From assembly GCA_028284565.1 (NCBI GenBank), contig JANQRM010000058.1:1-6364 (forward strand): a stretch of 6,364 nucleotides of DNA. Reading direction: 5' to 3'. Shown here in pieces: positions 1 to 6,193 of this stretch. The DNA comes from Anaerolineae bacterium. GTDB lineage: Bacteria; Chloroflexota; Anaerolineae; Aggregatilineales; Phototrophicaceae. Made by a program: the position numbers and the translations under genes. Every line of letters begins with the position of its first letter. Position 1 is the stretch's first letter. The notes beneath the pieces are model-generated. The model was not told the DNA's origin and searched no databases. It was given only the letters and a program-made list of their open reading frames with translations.

Positions 1-190
1 CACTCTCGGCACTCTCGTTCCATCGGGTAATACAGAAGCCCTCGCCAATGCCATTATGCAAACCCTCGCTAATCCGCCAGATGTCACCCAAGCGCAACAA
101 GCCATGCTTAATCGCTATGGGATAGATCGTCTTGTTGATGACTTAGATGGTTTATATCGTGGCTTGCTCAAGAAGAAAGGCAGGCTGTAA
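1..190 (+). CDS. Glycosyltransferase family 4 (GT-B fold), C-terminal end only
   Basis: The gene enters from the left edge in the frame that starts at base 2 and ends at TAA 188-190, giving the last 62 residues. The visible protein starts TLGTLVPSGNTEALANAI and ends in a basic tail (KKKGRL). The pattern G-x-LVP-x-G-(N/D)-x-EALA-x-AI followed by a short helix and a Y-x-(I/W) segment is the usual end of the second Rossmann domain of group 1/family 4 glycosyltransferases. These transfer a sugar from a nucleotide-sugar donor to lipids, polysaccharide or small-molecule acceptors, generally at the inner face of the membrane. The donor-binding E-x7-E motif and the acceptor domain lie outside the window, so donor and acceptor cannot be named. 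A 215-base gap separates it from the next gene on the same strand, so it is probably a separate transcription unit. Confidence 0.8.
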   Translation, partial: TLGTLVPSGNTEALANAIMQTLANPPDVTQAQQAMLNRYGIDRLVDDLDGLYRGLLKKKGRL

Positions 191-257
191 ACACCGGACT
201 TAAACGTTTTTATCTAAACAAACTTTTCACTCTAATACCCATAGTTTTGTACCTATT

Positions 258-285
258 CTCGCCTAAATCACGCGATTCAAGCGAG
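258..285. repeat. Imperfect inverted repeat / hairpin in the gap after the glycosyltransferase
   Basis: Two 12-base arms (258-269 and 274-285) around a 4-base loop (ACGC) pair at 10 of 12 positions. There is an uninterrupted 5-bp outer stem (CTCGC/GCGAG), and one further A-T pair at 257/286 extends it. No run of T follows on either strand, so it is not a standard intrinsic terminator. It could be a terminator of another kind for the upstream gene, an mRNA 3'-end stabilising structure, or a protein-binding dyad for the downstream operon. The rest of 191-405 holds nothing else that I can recognise. Confidence 0.4.
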
Positions 286-325
286 ACTATGCCCCCTTTC
301 TAACGACTTCGTAACCCGATGCGTA

Positions 326-353
326 TTGTGCAACAGCAAAGTTTGATTACAAT
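326..353 (+). promoter_or_regulatory. Weak candidate sigma-70-type promoter for the three-gene operon
   Basis: TTGTGC (326-331) and TACAAT (348-353) are separated by 16 bases. The -10 box matches TATAAT at five of six positions, while the -35 box matches TTGACA at only three of six. Transcription would start near 360, downstream of the ATG at 319 and upstream of the ATG at 406. This fits the ATG at 406 as the true start. The call is by eye only and such matches occur by chance. Confidence 0.3.
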
Positions 354-394
354 ATGTAACAGGGGTAGAGGCGACTTGACAACCACAACAGGCG

Positions 395-400
395 AGAAGG
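395..400 (+). promoter_or_regulatory. Ribosome binding site deciding the start of the GNAT-like gene
   Basis: AGAAGG lies five bases before the ATG at 406, which is good Shine-Dalgarno complementarity and spacing. The longer alternative start, ATG at 319, has no purine-rich site before it (the preceding bases are GTAACCCG). Confidence 0.6.
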
Positions 401-405
401 TCGAG

Positions 406-1242
406 ATGACAAGTAGAGAAGAGACAAAAACTGCAAAAGCAATGATGCGTCGCATCCACGAACACATCCAACACGCACATCATCAATTGGGAACAGAAGT
501 GCAATCGGTCAGTTTTACTGAAGTGATGTACCATCCCACGAGCGACCATCCTAGCTTGAATTATGTCACGCCTCGTCGCAATATGGCATGGATTTCCGGT
601 CAACATATCCAGCAAGGCATTGATGTTTTACAAGAATTTGACCAAAATGCGCGCGTCTACTTCATCGAAGACTTGTATCCTCCTATGTTTGGTGACCAAC
701 TTGCCCAACTCCCCCTGATGGAACAGTGGAAAATTCCCGTCATGATTCGGGAACTCAATGCTGAAACAGTTGCCCCGCGCTATCACAATCAAGGTGTCTA
801 TCAGCAGGGGACACATGATGATGTAACGCTCTGGTGGGAAACATGGGCGCAACTTTATGGGCGTGATTATCCCAAAACCATGATTGAAGAAGATTTGACT
901 GCATTAAAAGAACATCGGCTTTTAAATCTGATTCAAGAGCGAGAGGATAAAATTGTGGGGGTTGCCCGCTTGACCCTCTATGAAAAAAGCGCACACCTCG
1001 TCGACTGGAAATTGCATGATGATGCTACAGACTTGCTCCACAATTTGTTGACCCAATGCTTGTCAATTGCTCATGAACACGCCTGTGATTGCTTCTTTGC
1101 GTTGGTGAATCATGAGCAAACCCGCACGATTCTTGATAGCTTAGATTTCACGACTCTCAGCCATGTGGTATGCTATGCAGAAACCGAGCCTACCCTGAAT
1201 GAGACTGTTGATGAGTCGCTGGTTCAGCCTTTATTTGCCTAA
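406..1242 (+). CDS. GNAT-like acetyltransferase-fold protein, degenerate cofactor motif
   Basis: Starting at ATG 406 the product has 278 residues. An in-frame ATG at 319 would add 29 residues, but those read like untranslated leader (VQQQSLITICNRGRG), while 406 has a clear ribosome site. The N-terminal half carries LNYVTPRRNMAWISG (51-65) and ends in ARVYFIEDLYPPMFG (82-96), resembling the first half of tandem GNAT proteins I recall from Chloroflexota. The C-terminal half looks like a GNAT core: KIVGVARLTLY (182-192) as the central strands, an amphipathic helix (207-226), and a strand, helix and final strand ending LDFTTLSHVVCYAE (246-259). The acetyl-CoA pyrophosphate loop (Q/R-x-x-G-x-G/A) is missing; HDDATDLLHNLL stands in its place. 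It is soluble, with no signal peptide or membrane segment. Its stop lies inside the next gene, so the two are translationally coupled. Fold assignment is moderate; substrate and catalytic activity are unknown. Confidence 0.6.
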   Translation: MTSREETKTAKAMMRRIHEHIQHAHHQLGTEVQSVSFTEVMYHPTSDHPSLNYVTPRRNMAWISGQHIQQGIDVLQEFDQNARVYFIEDLYPPMFGDQLAQLPLMEQWKIPVMIRELNAETVAPRYHNQGVYQQGTHDDVTLWWETWAQLYGRDYPKTMIEEDLTALKEHRLLNLIQEREDKIVGVARLTLYEKSAHLVDWKLHDDATDLLHNLLTQCLSIAHEHACDCFFALVNHEQTRTILDSLDFTTLSHVVCYAETEPTLNETVDESLVQPLFA

Positions 1243-2005
1243 GCACGATTCCCTCGCGGATACCATTCAATCCTTTCTACAACAAGCAGGTTATACGCTG
1301 TATAACCCCTTTGGTTTGCTCCCCGGCAAAGCCTATTCACAGACGATACGTTGCTTCCTCGCACCCGATACTACACTCTTCCAGCGGATCTTGATCGATA
1401 CGACAGAAGATGTCGATGTCATGAAGTTGGCACAAGTTCTTGCTGATACGACGGGTTGTCTGATCGGGTCGTTGGAGCAAGACAAGGGACAGATTCAAGT
1501 AATTGCAGACTCCGGTTGGCAATCCCTTAGCCCTTATCTAATAGAAGGCAATACTGTCGAAAGTATTCAACAAGCCCTCGCTCGTGAATACACAGCAACG
1601 GACGAAGATACTGCGTCCATCGGAGGTGTGACACTGGATTCTCTTCCTGAAGAATATCAGTCGATGGCAGGCGGAATAAAGCTAAAAAACGCGGAGAAGA
1701 TGTTCGGGAAAATATCAGGGAAATTGCTCTCCTCCTCTGATGCCAAATCAGCACAAGCATTTCTACTGACTCAACCCCGCTGGAACAGTGCCGATGGACA
1801 AAAAGTGCGCGCCGTCATGAGATGCTTCTATGCAGATGAGTCGTGGCGACAACCTGATTTCGTGACTCTTCGCGATGCTTATCAATTGCACAAGCGACGA
1901 CAACGTAAACCAGATGCCCGTCTCTATCCCGGCGATGCAGAGGCAATGTCCGCTGTTCCCAACGCGCTCGAATACTCACCCATCTATGCAGGCAAAGGTG
2001 CATAA
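1199..2005 (+). CDS. Conserved protein of unknown function, middle gene of the operon
   Basis: The protein has 268 residues from ATG 1199, or 264 from ATG 1211. Neither start has a good Shine-Dalgarno site. Both lie inside the preceding gene (overlap 44 or 32 bases), so translation probably depends on ribosomes finishing the upstream reading frame. Numbering below is from 1199. It opens with a hydrophobic strand (WFSLYLP, 8-14) and a helix, followed by a conspicuous segment GYTLYNPFGLLPGKAYSQTI (31-50) and a strand ending in FLAP. The middle (61-130) alternates strands and helices without known catalytic motifs. The C-terminal third is basic: LPEEYQSMAGGIKLKNAEKM (149-168) and HKRRQRKPDARLYPG (231-245), the latter possibly a nucleic-acid or acidic-partner contact. 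There is no signal peptide, transmembrane helix or cysteine cluster. I recall similar proteins beside GNAT and methyltransferase genes in Chloroflexota, but know no assigned function. The coding call is firm because overlap and coupling on both sides fix the frame. Confidence 0.75.
   Translation: MRLLMSRWFSLYLPKHDSLADTIQSFLQQAGYTLYNPFGLLPGKAYSQTIRCFLAPDTTLFQRILIDTTEDVDVMKLAQVLADTTGCLIGSLEQDKGQIQVIADSGWQSLSPYLIEGNTVESIQQALAREYTATDEDTASIGGVTLDSLPEEYQSMAGGIKLKNAEKMFGKISGKLLSSSDAKSAQAFLLTQPRWNSADGQKVRAVMRCFYADESWRQPDFVTLRDAYQLHKRRQRKPDARLYPGDAEAMSAVPNALEYSPIYAGKGA
1996..2000 (+). promoter_or_regulatory. Ribosome binding site for the methyltransferase, inside the previous gene
   Basis: AGGTG ends four bases before the ATG at 2005, within the last codons of the upstream gene. 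The stop and start share a base (TAATG, 2003-2007), so reinitiation by the same ribosome is likely in addition to direct binding here. Confidence 0.5.
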
Positions 2006-2580
2006 TGGCTGTCGAAGACCGTGTCCGTTGGGATCAATATTATCGGCAAATCAGCGACCAGTCCTATCCTGCGCCCGACCCACTCTTGCTCCAATTCACC
2101 CCACCCCCTGCTGAAGATGCGCTTGATGCACCCCGCGCGTTAGATTTTGCTTGTGGCTTGGCACAAAATGGCTTATGGCTCGCCGAGCAGGGTTATTCTG
2201 CCGACGCCATCGACATTAGTCGAATAGCATTAAATCGAGTGCGCTCGGAAATGGCAATCCGAAACCTCCGCAATGTGAATCTACTCCAAGCGGATGTCGA
2301 CACTGTCGAGTTGGATACAGACAAATACGACTTGATTACGGTTGCGCGTTATCTGAAACGGGAGAGTTTTGAATCACTCAAATCAGCGACCCAATCCGGC
2401 GGACGCATTCTCTACGAGACTTTTAATTTGCGCTATTTAGACTTCGTGCCAGACTTTAACCGCGCGTATCTGTTGGAGATTGACGAACTACCCAGCTACT
2501 TTACCGATTGGGAGATTCTACACCATGATGAAGAGGGACATATCTCCCGTTTAGTCGCCATACGCCCCACTGACGGATAG
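2005..2580 (+). CDS. Class I SAM-dependent methyltransferase (TehB-like)
   Basis: The 191-residue length is typical of a stand-alone Rossmann-fold methyltransferase domain with a short N-terminal helix (RVRWDQYYRQ, 6-15), which resembles the RWD-x-x-Y opening of TehB/UbiE-like enzymes. Motif I is LDFACGLAQNGLWLA (46-60), where SAM binds. The acidic residue ending strand 2 is D70 (DAIDIS), motif III is LLQADVDT (93-100), motif IV is KYDLITVARYL (107-117), and GGRILYETFN (132-141) forms the loop and strand 5. The C-terminus closes with FTDWEILHHDEEG. It should methylate a small molecule or protein in the cytoplasm; the acceptor cannot be deduced. The first glycine of the usual D/E-x-G-x-G is replaced by alanine, and alanine also replaces the third glycine. 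The start overlaps the previous stop by one base. Its last ten codons overlap the oppositely oriented kinase gene. Confidence 0.85.
   Translation: MAVEDRVRWDQYYRQISDQSYPAPDPLLLQFTPPPAEDALDAPRALDFACGLAQNGLWLAEQGYSADAIDISRIALNRVRSEMAIRNLRNVNLLQADVDTVELDTDKYDLITVARYLKRESFESLKSATQSGGRILYETFNLRYLDFVPDFNRAYLLEIDELPSYFTDWEILHHDEEGHISRLVAIRPTDG
2551..2580. other. Convergent coding overlap between methyltransferase and kinase genes
   Basis: The plus-strand methyltransferase stop (TAG, 2578-2580) lies 30 bases beyond the minus-strand kinase stop (TAA, read from 2551-2553). The two genes therefore share their 3' codons in antisense. There is no intergenic space for a terminator, and only a 4-bp GATA/TATC dyad is visible just beyond, near 2576-2590. 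Transcripts from both sides must end inside the opposing gene or be stopped by collision or Rho. Confidence 0.85.
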
Positions 2581-5500
2581 GCTGGGTATCGGTTCTGGTT
2601 TGTCCTGAATAGGTAAGATCAGTTTAAAGCGACTGCCTTGCCCAACGGTACTCTCCACTGTAATCGTTCCATTGTTGAGTTCCATAATCCGTTTAGCAAT
2701 CGGTAGCCCTAAGCCAAAACCACGGGTTGAATGGGCATCATCCACCCGATAAAAGCGATTGAATATCTTGATTCTATCATCCTCACTGATGCCGATGCCG
2801 GTATCTTCGACCTCTATCACGAGAGAGTTGTCCTCTTGGTAGGTACGGATGACAATCGTATCGTCGGGTTCAGTATAGCGCACTGCATTATCCACCACCT
2901 TAGTCAATGCTTGGCACACCTCAACCATCCCTGCATAGGTCTTGGGGAGTGTTTTATCTAAGTCATAAGTTAATTGACGTGGATTATCTCTCAGCAAATC
3001 TTGAATCAATCCCTCAACTTGTCGAACCACCGAATTGATGTGTAACGATGTAAAAGTCAGGTTGGGTTGGCTGTCGAGACGTGACATATCAATCAAGGCT
3101 TCCACCAATTCCGACAGACTATCTGCCTGTTTCTTAATTTGCGTGAGATGACTGCTCGCACGGTCAGGGTCTTTGGTCTTTTCGAGCAAATAGGTGCTGG
3201 TATTGATAATCGACAAGGGAGTCTTAAACTCATGCGAGGCATCCCGCACGAAGTTAGCTAGAATCCGCCCCCGTTCCCGTTCTGCCAGTAAAGCAAGTGA
3301 GTCCTGCTCCGCCCGTTTCTGATCAGAGACATCTTGTGCCACACCAGCCACTCGATAAATCTTGCCAGCGGGGTCTTCAATCGGGAAGGTTCGCGCCCGT
3401 AACCAGCGGATATCACCACCAGCATGCAACACGCGAAATTCGATATCGATCGGCTTGGTTGTATAATCGTCAACAAAGCGTGCAAGGACGACTTGCCGAT
3501 CCTCTGGATGAATGATTTCTCTCAGGGTCTCGAAATCACCCTCATCACCATAAAAACCCTCAGCAGAAATCCCTAACACATCTTCAAAAGCTGGACTAAC
3601 ATAGATGACTTTGGTGGACTCAATGTCTTGAATCCAGAAAATCTCAGGGATATGGGAGGCAAGTTGAGTGAATTTCTCTTCACTATCGCGCAAGCCAGAA
3701 ATAATTTGCTGACGTTGAATCGCCGAACCAAGCGTACTCGCAATCGTCTGTAAAACATCCAATTCAGTTTGAGACCATTCCCGACGGTCATAGCAATTAT
3801 CAAAGCCAATAAAGCCCCACCATTCACCCCCTACAAAAACAGGCACAATCGCAATCGATTCAATATCTTGGTCTAGGAGAATGGCTTGCTCCTCTTGCTG
3901 GAAATCACGGACATGCCCATAAACCGGGAGACCACGCCCCAATTGGGGAACCCAACGTTCTAAGCCATTCGCGACATAATCAAACTGTTGCAATTGCGGA
4001 TTATCAATTTCTGAAGTGATGCCGTCTGGAACCCACTCATATCGTTGTGTCGTGCGAAGTCCGTCATCGGTAATATCATTTTCAAAGACATACACACGAC
4101 TGACACTCGTGGCATTGCCCAACAATTCAAGCACATCCATAATCGCGTCATGCCAATTGCCGGATTGCAAGAATTGTTCGGCGGCAATACTTGCGGCAGA
4201 GAGGATTAAATCCCGCCGTTGGAGTTCCTCTTGCACTTGTTTACGGTCAGTAATATCGCGTGCGATACCCACTAAACCCGTAATCGTATCATCGTCCCGA
4301 CGCAGAGGCACTTTACTCGTTAGGTGCCATGCCGAAACACCATTGGAATAGGTAATCGGCTCTTCCTGCTCCACTTTATTCGTCTTGCCCGACAAAATTT
4401 TGGCATCATCTTCCCCATAGAGGTCAGCGTATTCAGGAAAAAGATCGGCATCCGTTTTACCCACCAAATCCTCAACATCCGGCAAACCTGCGATAAAAGC
4501 GGTGTGCTTATTCCCCAGCACATAGCGACTTTCTGTATCCTTGATAAAAATCGCATCGGGGATAGTATCAATCAAGGTCCGTAGGATATTGCGTTCTTTT
4601 TGGAGTTGTTGTTCGGCATGTTTGTGTTCGGTGATGTCATCCACACTCAAGCAGACACCAATCACATAGCGGTCACTCGTCGTCACTGGGTTATAACGAA
4701 ATTGCAGATAATAATCGGTTCCGTCGACTTGGATATGCCGTTCATCAATGAAATCTTGTCCATTTAAGGCGCGTTGGAAGTGATTACTCAGTGTGTACTT
4801 GTTCGTCTCGAAGCCGAAATCGTAAATCGAATCACCCTCGTTTAACGTCCTGCCCCAGATACGCTCTGTCAGCTGATTGACCGCTTGGTTGATCGAGATA
4901 ATGTTCCCGGCTTCATCCAACAAGAGTAAGCCAAGCGAGACGTTATCAAACACCGAGCGCAGATTGGCTTCCGACTTTTTCAGCGCATCTTCGGTTTGTT
5001 TGCGTTGCGTGATGTCATACACAATCCGAAATTCTAGCGTCCGCCCTTCAAAATGGATGAGATTCGGATACACCTCAACCTCACGGATTTCACCGGATGA
5101 TAAGCGATGGGGGAAGCGATAATAGGGACGATCTTCTATGCGGGCTTGACGGATTTCCTGCTCAATATCATCAGGGAACAGGGCATTAATATCAGCAGTC
5201 CGCAGGCTACGGAAGGTCTCTCGATCATAACCATAAAATTGGCAGGCGGCGGGGTTCGCATCAATCACATACTCGGATTCTGGATCAATTAGCAGGGCAA
5301 TTTCTTGATTTTTCTCAAATATTTGTTGATAAAGCTGTTCAATGCGCTGGGTCTGTTGTGACGTAAAATGCTCGTGCAGAGATTTACTCACCCCCTGCGC
5401 CATGAGTTCAATGAACGTGACTTCAAAATCCGTAAATGGGCGAGCATGGACTATCGGCGCATAAAAGCTAATCGTGCCATAAATCTCCCCATCCACCTGA

Positions 5501-5955
5501 ATCGGCGTGGCGATATAGGCTTCGACTCCATTACCATTCAAGGTGGGATGGTCGCGTACTAATGAAGTCTCGCTCAGATGGTCATAGGCTAATGTCTTAT
5601 TCTGTTGGACAACAGCTTGACAAACCGTATCATCCAGCGGAAGCACATCCCCTACACCATGCTTGGAGTTAGAGGATTCGATTGCCAAAATAGTGTACGA
5701 TTGTTCATCGACATAGCTAATACAACCGTTTGGGAGCGAAAACACTTCACAGCCAAGTTTGAGATACGCCGTATACAATTCAGAGATATGCTCATAGGGC
5801 TGTGTGGCGATCCGATGCAATTCCTGTAACGAATGTGTCAACTGATTGAAACGCTGTTGTTGCTTCTCTAAAGCAATTTCAATCGCAACACTCGCGTGGT
5901 GATCCTTGCTATTTTGTCGGATAACTTCACGGAGTTCGCGGGTAATATCTGGCAT
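2551..5955 (-). CDS. Soluble multi-sensor histidine kinase, GAF-PAS3-GAF-PAS-HisKA-HATPase
   Basis: The 1134-residue protein autophosphorylates on histidine and should pass phosphate to a response regulator that is not in this window. Domains in order: N-terminal coiled coil (about 20-50); GAF1 (56-195, with DDTVCQAV and AYIATPIQVDGEIYGTISFY); PAS1 (205-320); PAS2 (328-445); PAS3 (455-572); GAF2 (590-748, with YEWVPDGI, WWGFIGFDNC); PAS4 (758-880, PAS_3-like, HPEDR, IRWLRARTFPI). PAS domains end in the D-(I/V)-(T/S) linker motif at 314, 440, 567 and 875, followed by charged helices. The HisKA H-box is ASHEFKTPLS with phospho-acceptor H908, and E909/T912 fit the HExxT phosphatase motif. The ATPase has N-box N1023, G1 box DTGIGIS (1051-1057), F-box IFNRFYR and G2 box GFGLGLPIAKRI (1079-1090). 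There is no transmembrane segment, HAMP or receiver domain, so it is cytoplasmic. No LOV cysteine motif or bilin motif is evident, so ligands are unknown. An in-frame stop 18 bases upstream (5971-5973) supports this ATG, although its ribosome site (GGTTGGG, two bases away) is poor. Confidence 0.93.
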   Translation of the reverse strand: MPDITRELREVIRQNSKDHHASVAIEIALEKQQQRFNQLTHSLQELHRIATQPYEHISELYTAYLKLGCEVFSLPNGCISYVDEQSYTILAIESSNSKHGVGDVLPLDDTVCQAVVQQNKTLAYDHLSETSLVRDHPTLNGNGVEAYIATPIQVDGEIYGTISFYAPIVHARPFTDFEVTFIELMAQGVSKSLHEHFTSQQTQRIEQLYQQIFEKNQEIALLIDPESEYVIDANPAACQFYGYDRETFRSLRTADINALFPDDIEQEIRQARIEDRPYYRFPHRLSSGEIREVEVYPNLIHFEGRTLEFRIVYDITQRKQTEDALKKSEANLRSVFDNVSLGLLLLDEAGNIISINQAVNQLTERIWGRTLNEGDSIYDFGFETNKYTLSNHFQRALNGQDFIDERHIQVDGTDYYLQFRYNPVTTSDRYVIGVCLSVDDITEHKHAEQQLQKERNILRTLIDTIPDAIFIKDTESRYVLGNKHTAFIAGLPDVEDLVGKTDADLFPEYADLYGEDDAKILSGKTNKVEQEEPITYSNGVSAWHLTSKVPLRRDDDTITGLVGIARDITDRKQVQEELQRRDLILSAASIAAEQFLQSGNWHDAIMDVLELLGNATSVSRVYVFENDITDDGLRTTQRYEWVPDGITSEIDNPQLQQFDYVANGLERWVPQLGRGLPVYGHVRDFQQEEQAILLDQDIESIAIVPVFVGGEWWGFIGFDNCYDRREWSQTELDVLQTIASTLGSAIQRQQIISGLRDSEEKFTQLASHIPEIFWIQDIESTKVIYVSPAFEDVLGISAEGFYGDEGDFETLREIIHPEDRQVVLARFVDDYTTKPIDIEFRVLHAGGDIRWLRARTFPIEDPAGKIYRVAGVAQDVSDQKRAEQDSLALLAERERGRILANFVRDASHEFKTPLSIINTSTYLLEKTKDPDRASSHLTQIKKQADSLSELVEALIDMSRLDSQPNLTFTSLHINSVVRQVEGLIQDLLRDNPRQLTYDLDKTLPKTYAGMVEVCQALTKVVDNAVRYTEPDDTIVIRTYQEDNSLVIEVEDTGIGISEDDRIKIFNRFYRVDDAHSTRGFGLGLPIAKRIMELNNGTITVESTVGQGSRFKLILPIQDKPEPIPSLSVSGAYGD

Positions 5956-5964
5956 GACCCAACC

Positions 5965-5985
5965 GATTAATTAATCTTCAGATTA
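5965..5985. repeat. Two overlapping palindromes just upstream of the kinase start
   Basis: GATTAATTAATC (5965-5976) is a perfect 12-base palindrome. It overlaps TAATCT-TC-AGATTA (5972-5985), a perfect 6-bp inverted repeat with a two-base centre. Both sit 10-30 bases before the kinase ATG, where they could bind a repressor or fold in the leader. AT-rich palindromes arise easily by chance, so the functional call is weak. Confidence 0.4.
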
Positions 5986-6049
5986 GTGTTCTATTGCAAT
6001 AAAACTTGGACGGATGATTGTCGTTTTCTCAACCTATTACTAATCTCTG

Positions 6050-6071
6050 AGGATAGCACAATTCCTATCCT
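6050..6071. promoter_or_regulatory. 7-8-7 inverted repeat, operator-like, in the divergent region
   Basis: AGGATAG (6050-6056) and CTATCCT (6065-6071) are exact reverse complements separated by eight bases. Their centres lie 15 bases apart, not a full helical turn multiple, so binding by a dimer on one DNA face is possible but not certain. The left arm coincides with the candidate -10 box of the kinase promoter. Neither strand has a following T-run, so a terminator is unlikely. Confidence 0.45.
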
Positions 6072-6079
6072 TCAAGCAA
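6050..6079 (-). promoter_or_regulatory. Candidate promoter for the histidine kinase gene
   Basis: Read on the minus strand, TTGCTT (6079-6074) and TATCCT (6055-6050) are 18 bases apart, with TGC directly before the -10 box as in extended -10 promoters. Each box matches the sigma-70 consensus at four of six positions. The leader would be about 90 bases and would contain the overlapping palindromes near the start codon. Other weak combinations exist nearby, so this is only a candidate. Confidence 0.3.
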
Positions 6080-6148
6080 ATTCCGTTATATAAAAGCAAC
6101 TAGAATACAGGCTGTGTCCAACAATCCCGACCTATCTTCTCTAAAGTG

Positions 6149-6158
6149 TAGTATACTA
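6149..6158 (+). promoter_or_regulatory. Candidate -10 box within a 10-base palindrome, for the membrane-protein gene
   Basis: TATACT (6152-6157) matches the -10 consensus at five of six positions and lies about 35 bases before the ATG at 6194. It sits in the perfect palindrome TAGTATACTA (6149-6158). No convincing -35 box is at the right distance (the nearest, around 6127-6132, has three matches and 19-base spacing), so activity may depend on an activator or the call may be wrong. Confidence 0.3.
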
Positions 6159-6193
6159 TTGCTAGAAAAAGCATAGAGTTTTTGAAGAACCTT

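Noticed and set aside
203..215. AAACGTTTTTAT as a terminator for the glycosyltransferase
   Set aside because: There is a T-run but only a 4-bp self-complementary stem with no loop, too weak for an intrinsic terminator.
375..380. TTGACA as a perfect -35 box
   Set aside because: No acceptable -10 box lies 16-18 bases downstream (the bases there are around AGGTCG) and the position would put transcription start inside the gene.
319..405. Longer start of the GNAT-like gene at ATG 319
   Set aside because: There is no ribosome site before 319, the extra residues look like leader sequence, a candidate promoter falls inside it, and ATG 406 has AGAAGG at good spacing.
191..405. tRNA, small RNA or riboswitch in the gap
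   Set aside because: Apart from the single hairpin there is no cloverleaf, conserved riboswitch core or terminator that I can recognise.
277..615. Minus-strand open frame of 112 codons rich in Cys, His and Phe
   Set aside because: It lies antisense to the GNAT-like gene, has improbable composition and no recognisable motif or ribosome site, so it is a shadow frame.
1875..2114. Plus-strand frame bridging the unknown gene and the methyltransferase
   Set aside because: It overlaps two well-supported genes in another frame and its Pro/Cys/Arg-rich product has no domain features.
4016..4351. Plus-strand frame of 111 codons opposite the kinase
   Set aside because: It is antisense to the PAS3-GAF2 coding region, which shows clear domain conservation, and its serine/arginine-rich product is typical of a shadow frame.
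4960..5020. Repeated PAS linker sequence as a DNA repeat
   Set aside because: The similarity between linkers is at protein level (DIT-x-RKQ-like motif common to PAS domains), and there is no extended nucleotide identity.
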